From contig NZ_JBJYIN010000002.1 in the NCBI RefSeq assembly GCF_046237015.1, positions 124,001 through 188,000 on the forward strand: a stretch of DNA of 64,000 nucleotides, read 5' to 3'. This stretch comes from JBJYIN01 sp046237015. Its GTDB lineage: Bacteria; Pseudomonadota; Gammaproteobacteria; Enterobacterales; Enterobacteriaceae. Under the pieces are notes generated by a model. That model did not search any database. It was given only the letters and a program-made list of their open reading frames with translations, and was not told where the DNA came from. The position numbers were made by a program, and so were the translations under genes. Within the stretch, counting starts at the first letter, position 1, and the number at the start of each line of letters is the position of its first letter. This document shows, one piece after another, positions 51,648 to 61,083 of the stretch.

Positions 51648-53183
51648 TTACGCTTTTTCTTCTTCGATAATCAATTTCCAGCCAGTGATATCCTGCCAGT
51701 ATTCCTGCTCTCGTTCGAGATCGAGTTGTACCAGGGTATTCTGAGCAAAGAAGCCGTGCGGGAAAATCAACGTCCAGTAATTATCGTCGGTCAGTAGCCT
51801 TAGCGTTTCCGGCGTAGTCGTCGCCTGTCGCTGGTTATTCAGCAGCGTTGCCAGACGTAACAATTGAACCATGGGTAAATACTGTTTCTTCTTGAAGAGA
51901 TTCAGACGTGGCAACTCTTCCAGCTTGATGGCTTTACGATGCAACCGGATAATCAGCGACAGCAGGATTTGTTGTTCCTGATTGAAGCCGGGCAGATTGG
52001 TGTTTTGTAAAATATACGATGAATGACGATGCATACCGCTATGGTTAATACTTAGTCCAACTTCATGAAGCATGGAAGCCCAGTTTAGAATGGCTTCAAG
52101 CTGTGGGTGTACAAAGTTGGGGTTTTGTTTTGCCCATTGAGCATACAAATGTTCGGTGGTTTCTTTTACCCGCCGCGCTTGTTCACGATCGATATTGTAG
52201 TGGCTGGCAAGGCTTTGAGCGGTACGAATACGGATGTCCTGATGACGGAAGCGGCCTTCCATTTCGTATAAAACACCTTCTCGCAGCGCACCGTCGGAAA
52301 GGCGGAGTTCTTTAATTGCCAGTGCGTCAAAAACACCACACAGGATGGCTAATCCTGGTACTAAAACCGATTGGCGTTCCTCGGGTAACCCCGGCAGGCT
52401 TAATGATTTCACGTTTTTAAACTGCAAAATCTGGTTACGCAGCATCTCCAGACGCTCTAGTGTAATTAAGCCGTCCTTCTCTCCCATTTCCACGAGAATT
52501 TCGTGTGTAGCCTTGATCGTGCCTGACGCGCCAAGCGCATATTGCCAGCCGTAGATGCGGTACTCCCACGCCAGCGTTTCCAACTTTTGAGCGGCGGCTA
52601 ATCGTGCACGTTTAAAATTGGTTTCGCTAATCTCTCCGTGGGGAAAGAACTGCTGTGAAAAGCTCACACATCCCATTCGGCGGCTTTCAACCAGCATGGG
52701 TTCAAAATCTTCACCGATAACCAGTTCAGTCGAACCGCCACCAATGTCGATAACTAACTTGCGGCCTTTCTCCGGTTGAGTGTGCTCTACGCCCATAAAA
52801 ATCAGACGCGCCTCTTCATGACCGGAAATAATTTCAATTGGATAGGGGATAATGGCTGCGGCACGACGCAGAAACTCTTGTGCATTCGCCGCCTGACGCA
52901 GGGTATGCGTACCGACAATAGAGACGTGTAGCGCAGGAAAACCCTGCAAACGTTCGGCAAAGAGTGCCAGGCAGCTTAAACCGCGCTCCATCGCCTCTTC
53001 GCTGAGCATATTTTTGCTATCCAGACCATCGGCCAGATGAACACGCTGTTTTAAACGGCTGAGAACCTGGAGCGCGCCGTTTACCACGCGAGCGACAACC
53101 ATGTGAAAGCTGTTGGATCCCAGGTCGACGGCGGCAAATTCCTGAGGTTTTACCGTATCTTTATCTTTGTTCGTTAATGGCAT
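51648..53183 (-). CDS. ppx: Exopolyphosphatase
   Basis: The 511-residue Ppx/GppA-family enzyme releases phosphate from long-chain polyphosphate. The actin-like ATPase/phosphatase motifs are visible: FAAVDLGSNSFHMVVARV near the N-terminus and LVIDIGGGSTELVIGED near residue 145. A C-terminal HD-like region includes ASMLHEVGLSINHSGMHRHSSYIL. It overlaps the ppk stop by 1 bp (TAATG), so the two are coupled as in E. coli. Confidence 0.96.
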   Translation of the reverse strand: MPLTNKDKDTVKPQEFAAVDLGSNSFHMVVARVVNGALQVLSRLKQRVHLADGLDSKNMLSEEAMERGLSCLALFAERLQGFPALHVSIVGTHTLRQAANAQEFLRRAAAIIPYPIEIISGHEEARLIFMGVEHTQPEKGRKLVIDIGGGSTELVIGEDFEPMLVESRRMGCVSFSQQFFPHGEISETNFKRARLAAAQKLETLAWEYRIYGWQYALGASGTIKATHEILVEMGEKDGLITLERLEMLRNQILQFKNVKSLSLPGLPEERQSVLVPGLAILCGVFDALAIKELRLSDGALREGVLYEMEGRFRHQDIRIRTAQSLASHYNIDREQARRVKETTEHLYAQWAKQNPNFVHPQLEAILNWASMLHEVGLSINHSGMHRHSSYILQNTNLPGFNQEQQILLSLIIRLHRKAIKLEELPRLNLFKKKQYLPMVQLLRLATLLNNQRQATTTPETLRLLTDDNYWTLIFPHGFFAQNTLVQLDLEREQEYWQDITGWKLIIEEEKA

Positions 53184-55255
53184 TATTCAGGCTTATCTCC
53201 GGGTTGCTCAAGCGCTTTGATATAATCATAGATGGCATTTTGCGCGCGTACTTTACGCCGGTTGCCGCGTAACACATAGCGGTTACTTAATTCTTTATCA
53301 ATCACGCGTGCTTTCACGGTATCGCTGAACAAGATATCCAGAATGTCCAACACCCGATTTTTTAACACGGGGTCAAGCATTTCGACAGCCACTTCAATAC
53401 GATAATCGATGTTTCTGGTCATCCAGTCGGCAGAAGAAAGATAGACTTTCACATCTCCGCCGTTATGGAAGACATACACACGATCGTGTTCAAGATAGCG
53501 ATCAACGATACTGGTTACCTGAATATTTTCACTGATTCCGGGGAGATCGGGGATCAGTGAGCACATGCCTCGAACGAGTAAATTGACTTTAACGCCCGCA
53601 GCGGAAGCCTGATACAGTTTCTCAGCCAGCCCTTTATCGACAAGGTTGTTAACTTTTAGCGTAATGCCAGCATCAAGCCCTGATTGAACGTTGTCGATCT
53701 CTTTATCAATCAAACGATAAAGTTTGTCGCGTGAATTTTGTGGGGAAACCAACAGGTGTTCAAAAGTGACCGGGCGATAAGGATTTTCGATGAAGTTGAA
53801 TACGCGTCGGACTTCGTTAGTGATGCGTTCATCAGCCGTAATCAGGGAATAATCGGTGTACAGCCGGGCAGTTTTTTCATTGAAATTACCCGTGCCGATA
53901 TGAGCATAACGCACAATGTTTTCGCCTTCGCGACGCGAGATTAAAAACAGTTTTGCGTGAATCTTCAGGCCGGGAACGGAGAAAATGACGTGAACGCCGG
54001 CTTCGGTCAAGCGTTTTGCCCAGTGAATATTCGCTTCTTCATCAAAACGTGCTTGCAGTTCCACCACCACCGTGACTTTTTTGCCGTTATGCGCGGCATG
54101 AATCATGGAAGTGATGATGCGAGAATCTTTAGCAACACGATAAATATTGATTTTAATGGACAGTACGCTGGGATCAAACGAGGCCTGACGCAACAATTCC
54201 AACACGTGTTCAAAGGTGTGGTACGGATAATACAGCAGTACATCCCGTTCCCGAACGGCATCGAAGCCGTTACGGAAATGATTGAACCAAGTGTGGCGCA
54301 AGCGTGGCAAGGGTTTATTGACCAGATTGGCACGGCCAACATTTGGGAACGAGATGAAATCTTTAAAGTTATGGTAACGGCCACCCGGTATGACGGAATC
54401 GAATGAAGAAATGCCCAGTTTTTCTTGTAGCATGGCCACCATGGCATCCGGCATATCACGCTGATAGACAAATCTTACCGGTTCGGCGGTCAGACGCTGT
54501 TTTAGACTGGATGACATCAATTCCAACAAACTGGATTCCATTTCCGTGACCAGATCGTACTCTGCATCACGCGTCATTTTCATCGAATAGGCGTTGAGCG
54601 CATCGTAATCAAAAAAGCCTTTGAAAATATCATCCAGACAATAACGTAGGATGTTATCGATCAGAATCATCGTCTTCCGACGACGGGGGGCTTCCGCTGG
54701 CAAATTGACAAAGCGTGGGACTTTGTCTGACGGAATTTCCAACAATGCGTAATTAATCTGATCGCCTCTGATGATCTCGACGGCGAGATAGGTATAGTCA
54801 TCCTTCAGAAATTGCACCAGATTCGTGTCGTGCAGAATGAGGATCGGGGTGATATGCGGGCGCAGGTACTGCCTGAAATATTCTCGCAGCCACTCTTGTT
54901 GATTAGGGGATACCTGACGTTCGTTGACCAGAAAAATCTGGTTACGCGCCATCTCAAGTAACAGTTCGTTATAGAGATTATCGAATAGCTGATCGGTCTT
55001 GAGTACGCGGGCCTGAATTTTTCCCAACAGATGACGTAGGTTGCCATCCGAGCCTTGTTCTTCATTGATTAGGATTCGTCTTTTCAGATCGGCAAAACGA
55101 ACTTTATAAAACTCATCAAGATTGTTGGAGTAGATGCCAAGAAAGCGCATACGCTCGATTAATGGGTTGCTTTTATCTGCCGCTTCCTGAAGTACGCGTT
55201 CATTAAAGGACAGCCAACTTAACTCTTTCTCAATGTAGAGTTTGCCCTGACTCAT
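53183..55255 (-). CDS. ppk: Polyphosphate kinase
   Basis: The 690-residue Ppk1 makes polyphosphate from ATP at the inner membrane. The N-terminus KLYIEKELSWLSFNERVLQEAADKSNPLIERMRFLGIYSNNLDEF is characteristic. The autophosphorylated His lies in GLKIHAKLFLISRREG. The ATG at 55255 has GGAG five bases upstream; a GTG two codons earlier is too close. It is first in the ppk-ppx operon and divergent from the Pst-like ABC genes. Confidence 0.96.
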   Translation of the reverse strand: MSQGKLYIEKELSWLSFNERVLQEAADKSNPLIERMRFLGIYSNNLDEFYKVRFADLKRRILINEEQGSDGNLRHLLGKIQARVLKTDQLFDNLYNELLLEMARNQIFLVNERQVSPNQQEWLREYFRQYLRPHITPILILHDTNLVQFLKDDYTYLAVEIIRGDQINYALLEIPSDKVPRFVNLPAEAPRRRKTMILIDNILRYCLDDIFKGFFDYDALNAYSMKMTRDAEYDLVTEMESSLLELMSSSLKQRLTAEPVRFVYQRDMPDAMVAMLQEKLGISSFDSVIPGGRYHNFKDFISFPNVGRANLVNKPLPRLRHTWFNHFRNGFDAVRERDVLLYYPYHTFEHVLELLRQASFDPSVLSIKINIYRVAKDSRIITSMIHAAHNGKKVTVVVELQARFDEEANIHWAKRLTEAGVHVIFSVPGLKIHAKLFLISRREGENIVRYAHIGTGNFNEKTARLYTDYSLITADERITNEVRRVFNFIENPYRPVTFEHLLVSPQNSRDKLYRLIDKEIDNVQSGLDAGITLKVNNLVDKGLAEKLYQASAAGVKVNLLVRGMCSLIPDLPGISENIQVTSIVDRYLEHDRVYVFHNGGDVKVYLSSADWMTRNIDYRIEVAVEMLDPVLKNRVLDILDILFSDTVKARVIDKELSNRYVLRGNRRKVRAQNAIYDYIKALEQPGDKPE

Positions 55256-55494
55256 TATCACTCCATTTAATTAATATGCTGTTGTCTACCCAATTACTTC
55301 TACCCTGTTGATTTCAGGTCACAATGATGATTGCCTGCGCCTACATCACTGCAACTTGACTCAAGGTATAACAACATTATGGCGTGTTCATGACGATAGA
55401 ATTGAATACACCCGTTGACTTACCATTGTCATATTATGGGTGTAAAGGCAACATATGCTACCCGCTTTTTCTGCGGAAGAATATGCATACATAG

Positions 55495-57693
55495 ATGGAC
55501 GACACACACTTAACGGCAAGCTTAATGGCAAACATAGGTAATAGATTACAGTATAAAGATCGCCAACGCGTCTGGGTGGATCGCGTGACGCACCGCGTGG
55601 TGACAGGCAGTGGTTTGCTCGTGCTGGTGGCGTTGCTGCTGATTTTCTTTTATCTGCTGTATGTGGTGACGCCGCTGTTTTTTGCACCTTCAATGCATGG
55701 GCAAAAGCCGATTGCGCTGAAGGTCAGTGCGCCAGCATTGGCGATAGGCATCAGTGATAACGGACAAACCGGTTTTCGGATCGATCGGCAAGGTTACGGT
55801 GAGTTTTTCTCATTGGTCTCCGGTCACCCGATGACGCGAGTTGCGCTGGCTTCGTCGGTGGTTCAGCTTGCCGAAAGTCATGGGGAGCAGCACGTTTTTG
55901 CGCTGGGTCAACAGGACGGCACGATTAGCATCGTACAACCAGTTCTACCATTGCGAGACGATCAGCCTGCGAAATGGCGCTTTCCTTACGGTGAGCAACC
56001 GATCTCACTGGGGTTATCTAAGCAGCCCTTGCGCCACCTGGCTGTGTCCGCTATCACGGAAAATCGCCTGTTAGTGGCAACAGTGACTCAGGATGACCAA
56101 CTGGTGCTGACTGAATTGGATAACAGCCAAGTGCTGTTGAAAGCGCAGGTTGCATTGTCGGGGGCGCAGGTTGAACAGCTATTGATCACGCCAGACGGCA
56201 AACAGATTTACCTGCTGGAAGGGACAAAGATTTCCCTATGGCAGCGGGCATCAACGGGGTTGCGGTTAAGAGAGAGCCATCAGTTGAATGTACCCGGTCC
56301 ACTGCGCCTGTCTTTGCTTTCTGGCGGGCAATCTTTGTTGGTGCAGTCTGCCGACGGCCGCATCAGCCAGTGGTTTGATGTACCGACAGATAAAGGTGTC
56401 GAACTGACGGAAATTCGACAGTTTCCGTCTGAATCAGCGTCAATATCTCTGCTGGCAACCGAGGCATTGCGGCGTGTTTTTGCCGTATTGACGTCGCAGG
56501 GAGACTTGTCGCTGTTTGCCAGTAAACAATCCGGTGCGCTGCTGACGAAGACGTTACCGGCCGATGTACAACAATTGGCGTTTTCTCAGCGTGGCCGCGC
56601 CATGCTGGTAGAAACCGGGCAAGGCTGGCAAGCCTATCAGATTGACAATCCGTATCCGGATATCGGTTGGCAAGGGTTATGGCAAAAGTTGTGGTATGAA
56701 AACTATCCGGAGCCGGAATATATCTGGCAGTCAACCTCGGCGGATGACAGCTATCAGGCTAAATTCAGCATGATGCCGTTGATGTTGGGAACGCTGAAAG
56801 CGGCTATTTATGCCATGTTGTTTGCAACGCCGTTGGCACTTTCCGCCGCGGTTTATACCGCGAATTTTATGTCGCCTGCGTTACGTCGTTGGATCAAGCC
56901 GTCAATGGAAATTATGGGCGCACTGCCTACGGTAGTGATTGGTTTAGTCGCTGCGATTTGGCTCGCTCCTCATCTGGAGACTTATCTGTCCGCCATTTTG
57001 ATCATGCCGTTCCTCTGGACATTGGCAGTGTTGGGCTGCGGTTGGCTGGTTGAACGCCTTCCTGATAGCGTACATCGCCGTTTTCCCACCGGTTGGGATG
57101 CAGTGTTCCTGTTGCCGACGATTTTTCTGACGTTGCTGATTGGTTGCTGGCTCAGTCCGATATTGGAAATCTGGATGTTTGGTCAACCGCTGTATCAATG
57201 GTTGGGGGATGATTTCGTGCAACGCAATACGCTGGTGGCAGGAATGGCATTGGGGTTTGCGTTGATTCCTTTGATCTTCTCACTGGCGGAAGATGCGTTA
57301 TTCAGCGTACCTTCTCGCTTGAGTCAAGGATCATTGGCGTTAGGTGCGACACCGTGGCAAACCCTGTGGCGTGTGGTTTTACCGTCTGCCAGCGCCGGGA
57401 TTTTTGCGGCGCTAATGCTGAGTTTTGGCCGCGCGGTAGGGGAAACCATGATTGTTCTGATGGCAACGGGAAATACGCCAATTATGGATGAGAGTTTGTT
57501 ACAAGGTTTGCGTTCGTTAGCGGCCAATATTGCGATCGAAATGCCGGAGGCGGTAACAAACAGTGGACACTATCGGGTGTTATTCCTAACGGCATTAACG
57601 CTCTTTGTCTTCACTTTTATCGTGAATACACTGGCTGAGTCCATTCGTCAGCGGCTGCGACAACGTTATCGTGATGAAGGAGAAAATGCGTGA
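55495..57693 (+). CDS. PstC-like ABC permease with large N-terminal sensor-like domain
   Basis: The 732-residue protein has one membrane helix at ~38-62, then about 360 residues with repeated beta-type segments resembling a propeller (LLITPDGKQIYLLEGTKISLWQRA; LLVQSADGRISQWF). A PstC-like MetI domain runs from ~425 to 725 with the EAA-type block LSQGSLALGATPWQTLWRVVLPSASAG and GRAVGETMIVLMATGN. Ordinary E. coli PstC has about 319 residues. The first ATG at 55495 lacks a good ribosome site; the ATG at 55525 is an alternative. It overlaps the next gene by 4 bp. Phosphate import is inferred from family and from ppk-ppx next door. Confidence 0.88.
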   Translation: MDDTHLTASLMANIGNRLQYKDRQRVWVDRVTHRVVTGSGLLVLVALLLIFFYLLYVVTPLFFAPSMHGQKPIALKVSAPALAIGISDNGQTGFRIDRQGYGEFFSLVSGHPMTRVALASSVVQLAESHGEQHVFALGQQDGTISIVQPVLPLRDDQPAKWRFPYGEQPISLGLSKQPLRHLAVSAITENRLLVATVTQDDQLVLTELDNSQVLLKAQVALSGAQVEQLLITPDGKQIYLLEGTKISLWQRASTGLRLRESHQLNVPGPLRLSLLSGGQSLLVQSADGRISQWFDVPTDKGVELTEIRQFPSESASISLLATEALRRVFAVLTSQGDLSLFASKQSGALLTKTLPADVQQLAFSQRGRAMLVETGQGWQAYQIDNPYPDIGWQGLWQKLWYENYPEPEYIWQSTSADDSYQAKFSMMPLMLGTLKAAIYAMLFATPLALSAAVYTANFMSPALRRWIKPSMEIMGALPTVVIGLVAAIWLAPHLETYLSAILIMPFLWTLAVLGCGWLVERLPDSVHRRFPTGWDAVFLLPTIFLTLLIGCWLSPILEIWMFGQPLYQWLGDDFVQRNTLVAGMALGFALIPLIFSLAEDALFSVPSRLSQGSLALGATPWQTLWRVVLPSASAGIFAALMLSFGRAVGETMIVLMATGNTPIMDESLLQGLRSLAANIAIEMPEAVTNSGHYRVLFLTALTLFVFTFIVNTLAESIRQRLRQRYRDEGENA

Positions 57694-59369
57694 GGCGTTG
57701 GTTTCGTTCCGGCAGGCCATGGGTATGGCTCACAGCCTCATCGATCAGCATCAGTTTATTGGCGATGCTGACGATTTTTATGCTATTGGCCGGGCAGGGA
57801 ATGCGCTATCTATGGCCACAGTCGGTTTGGTTATTGACGTTGCAAAATCAGGTGACGCAAGGTGATGTGCCACCTGATGCACCGACGGAAACAAGGGCTC
57901 TGATCGGCGAAATCTATGCAGAACAAATATTATCGCCGCAACAACTCCACAATGCAGGTTTATCGTCCGCACAGCATGAACAGCCAGAAACGCGTTACCT
58001 GATTAAAATCGGTCAGCGTGAAATCCATGGGCAAAGTTTCCGAACATTGCTATCCCGTGATATTGCCAGCATGAGTCAGCCAGTCGATATTCTGGTGCTG
58101 AAGCGAGCAAATAACGGTACGGCTTATGGTTATCTGGCTGGGATGCTGGAGGATGGGCAACCCCTATTGGCCGATGATTTACCCGGCACATTGCAGAGGC
58201 GTATAGGGCAGGTGCAGGGGTTACTGGCGATGTCTCAGTCCATCCGGCTTGGCGAAATGGCGAAACTGAATCAGCAATCTGAATCGCTGCGTTTGGAAGA
58301 ACGGCGTCGGCGACAGGCGAATTCGTTTGATAGCCAGAGTCAGGCGCGATTGAATGCTGAACGTATTGAGCTACAGCGGCGTTTTGATGAACTATCACAG
58401 CAATTGACGGCGTTGAATCTGGAAATTAACCGTGACCAGGTGCAACTGCGTGATGCGAATGGCGCGATTCATCTGGTGCCACTGAAAGACATTGAACAAG
58501 GTTGGTTTCCTAATGCGATGGGGTTAGGTGATAAAATCCGGCATTGGGGTAAACAAGCTGGCTATATGCTGACTCATTATTCTCCTGACGGTAACAGCGC
58601 TGGGCATCTCTTTCCTGCGATCTTTGGTACGGTATTGATGGTGATTTTGATGTCGATCATCGTTATGCCGCTGGGTGTGATTGCTGCGGTGTATTTACAT
58701 GAATATGCAGGTAAAAATGTTCTTACTCGCTGGGTTCGAATTGCGGTAGTCAATCTGGCGGGGGTGCCATCCATTGTCTATGGCGTGTTTGGGTTAGGTT
58801 TTTTTGTCTATCTTATCGGCGGTACGTTGGATCAACTTTTCTATTCTGAGGCGTTGCCAAACCCGACATTTGGTACACCTGGCATACTTTGGGCGTCTCT
58901 GACGTTGGCGCTGTTAACGCTGCCAGTGGTGATTGTTGCGACGGAAGAAGGGTTATCGCGAATTCCGATGTCGGTGCGCTATGGTTCTCTGGCATTGGGC
59001 GCGACGAAGGCGGAAACGCTGTGGCATGTTGTGTTGCCGATGGCGGTGCCTGCCATGATGACCGGGTTGATCCTCGCCGTGGCACGCGCAGCGGGTGAAA
59101 CGGCACCGCTCATGTTAGTTGGCGTGGTGAAATCCGTTCCCGTTCTGCCGGTTGATGATATTTTTCCGTACCTTCATTTGGAGCGGAAGTTTATGCATCT
59201 GGGGTTCCAGATCTACGATCTGGCGTTTCAGAGCCCCGATGTGGAAGCGGCCCGACCGTTAGTGTATCTCACCGCACTGCTACTGGTTTTGATTGTGGTG
59301 GGACTGAATCTTGCGGCGATCGGTATCCGCCATGTACTGCGTGAGAAATATCGTACGCTATCGTTTTGA
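57690..59369 (+). CDS. PstA-like ABC permease with long N-terminal extension
   Basis: The 559-residue protein has one N-terminal membrane helix (~17-35) and a periplasmic stretch with a coiled-coil-like, Glu/Arg-rich region at ~185-255 (LRLEERRRRQANSF; LNAERIELQRRFDELSQQLTALNLEI). A MetI domain runs from ~305 on, with LSRIPMSVRYGSLALGATKAETLWHVVLPMAVPAMMTG and GETAPLMLVGVVKSVP. E. coli PstA has 296 residues. It overlaps the PstC-like gene by ATGA. It pairs with that subunit and the ATPase downstream; no PstS-type gene is adjacent. Confidence 0.88.
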   Translation: MRRWFRSGRPWVWLTASSISISLLAMLTIFMLLAGQGMRYLWPQSVWLLTLQNQVTQGDVPPDAPTETRALIGEIYAEQILSPQQLHNAGLSSAQHEQPETRYLIKIGQREIHGQSFRTLLSRDIASMSQPVDILVLKRANNGTAYGYLAGMLEDGQPLLADDLPGTLQRRIGQVQGLLAMSQSIRLGEMAKLNQQSESLRLEERRRRQANSFDSQSQARLNAERIELQRRFDELSQQLTALNLEINRDQVQLRDANGAIHLVPLKDIEQGWFPNAMGLGDKIRHWGKQAGYMLTHYSPDGNSAGHLFPAIFGTVLMVILMSIIVMPLGVIAAVYLHEYAGKNVLTRWVRIAVVNLAGVPSIVYGVFGLGFFVYLIGGTLDQLFYSEALPNPTFGTPGILWASLTLALLTLPVVIVATEEGLSRIPMSVRYGSLALGATKAETLWHVVLPMAVPAMMTGLILAVARAAGETAPLMLVGVVKSVPVLPVDDIFPYLHLERKFMHLGFQIYDLAFQSPDVEAARPLVYLTALLLVLIVVGLNLAAIGIRHVLREKYRTLSF

Positions 59370-59421
59370 ATGTAATGTAAGGCGCAATGATGGAATTAGC
59401 GATATGGGATTGAGGATGCAG

Positions 59422-60219
59422 ATGGAAAAGGCGTTACCGTTGAACGTTCACCAGTTAAGCGACGAGCAGACAGCGCTGACCGTCAAACATCTTAATTTGT
59501 ACTATGGTGAGAAGCAGGCACTAAACGATATTTCACTGCGTATTCCCAGAAATCAGGTGACGGCGTTAATTGGGCCTTCCGGTTGTGGTAAATCTACGTT
59601 ATTGCGCTGTTTTAACCGAATGAACGATCTGGTTGATCATTGCCGGACTGAGGGCGAGATCTGGTTACATGACATGCCGATCACCGATCCTCTGTTGGAT
59701 GTGGCGATGTTACGGCGCCGGATCGGTATGGTATTCCAACGCCCCAATCCGTTTCCTAAATCTATCTATGAAAACGTGATTTACGGCTTACGGTTACAAG
59801 GTGTGAAAGATCGCCGTCTGCTGGATGAGGCGGTGGAACAAGCACTGCGCGCGGCAGCATTATGGCATGAAGTGAAAGACCGACTCAGTGATAATGCGTT
59901 AACGCTGTCCAGTGGTCAGCAACAGCGCCTGGTCATTGCTCGTGCTATTGCCATTGAACCCGAGATTCTGCTGCTGGATGAACCAACATCAGCGCTCGAT
60001 CCTATCTCAACCCTGGTGATTGAAGAGTTGATTGGCACGCTCAAACAGCACTTTACGCTAGTGCTTGTGACGCACAATATGCAACAGGCGGCGCGCGTTT
60101 CCGATTACACCGCCTTTATCAATCAGGGGACACTAATCGAATATAATCAAACAGATGATCTGTTTACGTCACCAACACAGCGACGCACAGAAGATTATAT
60201 TACGGGCCGTTTTGGTTAA
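59422..60219 (+). CDS. PstB-like phosphate ABC transporter ATPase
   Basis: The ~265-residue ATPase has Walker A GPSGCGKST, the PstB-type block LLRCFNRMNDLVDHCRTEGEI, Q-loop VFQRPNPFPKSIYENVIYG, signature LSSGQQQRL, Walker B ILLLDEPTSALDP and H-loop THNMQQAARVSDYTAF. These are clear PstB features. The ATG at 59422 has GAGG six bases upstream; ATG 59404 is an alternative. The frame continues upstream into the PstA-like gene, but that part is not coding. It drives the two large permeases encoded just before. Confidence 0.92.
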   Translation: MEKALPLNVHQLSDEQTALTVKHLNLYYGEKQALNDISLRIPRNQVTALIGPSGCGKSTLLRCFNRMNDLVDHCRTEGEIWLHDMPITDPLLDVAMLRRRIGMVFQRPNPFPKSIYENVIYGLRLQGVKDRRLLDEAVEQALRAAALWHEVKDRLSDNALTLSSGQQQRLVIARAIAIEPEILLLDEPTSALDPISTLVIEELIGTLKQHFTLVLVTHNMQQAARVSDYTAFINQGTLIEYNQTDDLFTSPTQRRTEDYITGRFG

Positions 60220-60460
60220 GTCTGTAGTTGTGTCTTTATTTGGTATTTTAGTATGAAGCAAAGAAGGTAAGAAAAAGTTTTTTTATCTTTAGCTATTATG
60301 AATCCTGATATTTACGTCCTTTAACTGCCGTTATCTGGTGTTTTTGTCCTTTTTTATGTCATAGATCAAGATTATTGGTGTCGTACATCAATTGCCCGTG
60401 CCATTTGAAAAACTGATGATAAAATGCACGCAATTTCATCGTTTGGATGGCGCAGGAAAA

Positions 60461-60907
60461 ATGAGATTCAGCACAATGAATGAAGAGGACATCGTTGCAG
60501 AGCTTTGTCGTCGAATAAAAAATGCCCGTATTCAGCAACGTTTGTCGCAGGTCGATCTGGCTGAACGTGCCGGTCTGGGGATTGCGACCATCAAGCGTGC
60601 TGAAATGGGGGAATCGATCACGCTCAGTAGTCTTTTGTGCATTCTGCGCGGCTTAAATCGCTTGCATCAATTGGAAGGTGTGTTGTTTGACGCTGAAGTT
60701 GAGTCGTTTAATAACATGGTCAGTGGTGAGAAAAAACATACGCCGCTGCGTATTAGAAAGAAATCAGCAGCATTTCCCGCTAAATCGATTGCCAAACATG
60801 AGAGTGTGAAAAAACCATCGAGTAGTACCGTCGATTGGTACATTGCTGCGGCTGAAAACAATATTATTTGGTCGTTGCCTGAGAATGAAAAAAGTAAAAA
60901 CAGTTAA
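60461..60907 (+). CDS. XRE-family helix-turn-helix regulator
   Basis: The ~148-residue protein has one Cro/C1-type helix-turn-helix at about residues 10-68 (LCRRIKNARIQQRLSQVDLAERAGLGIATIKRAEMGESITLSSLLCILRGLNRL). A basic, Ser/Lys-rich tail follows. The HTH resembles HipB-like regulators, but no toxin partner such as HipA lies next to it. The ATG at 60461 has AGGA closely upstream; starts at 60392 (GTG) and 60416 are possible. It lies 240 bp after the PstB-like gene and may be monocistronic. Target unknown. Confidence 0.75.
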   Translation: MRFSTMNEEDIVAELCRRIKNARIQQRLSQVDLAERAGLGIATIKRAEMGESITLSSLLCILRGLNRLHQLEGVLFDAEVESFNNMVSGEKKHTPLRIRKKSAAFPAKSIAKHESVKKPSSSTVDWYIAAAENNIIWSLPENEKSKNS

Positions 60908-61008
60908 TCGTTAGGTCAGTAAACTGCTGGCCTTTGTTTCATTTCCCCCATCCGTCGTCCCTATATTCATTGGTTGTGTCTGTATCTGAAAAGAGAGCAG
61001 GGCAAGAG

Positions 61009-61028
61009 ATGCCTGCTTTCGCAGGCAT
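61009..61028. repeat. REP-like hairpin (ATGCCTGC-tttc-GCAGGCAT)
   Basis: A perfect 8-bp stem with a TTTC loop lies between the XRE gene and the convergent serine dehydratase gene. Its minus-strand reading resembles the widespread extragenic palindrome that reads MPAKAGI in one frame. A T stretch follows at 61034-61040 on the plus strand, so it may also end the XRE transcript. Confidence 0.5.
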
Positions 61029-61083
61029 GATGTGCTTTTTGACACAGATAAAGCATGGTGCTGATGGTAAACCGTAGTACGGT

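Noticed and set aside
55420..55450. Possible PhoB box before the PstC-like gene
   Set aside because: One TTGTCAT half-site is visible, but the neighbours at 11-base spacing do not match; too weak to list.
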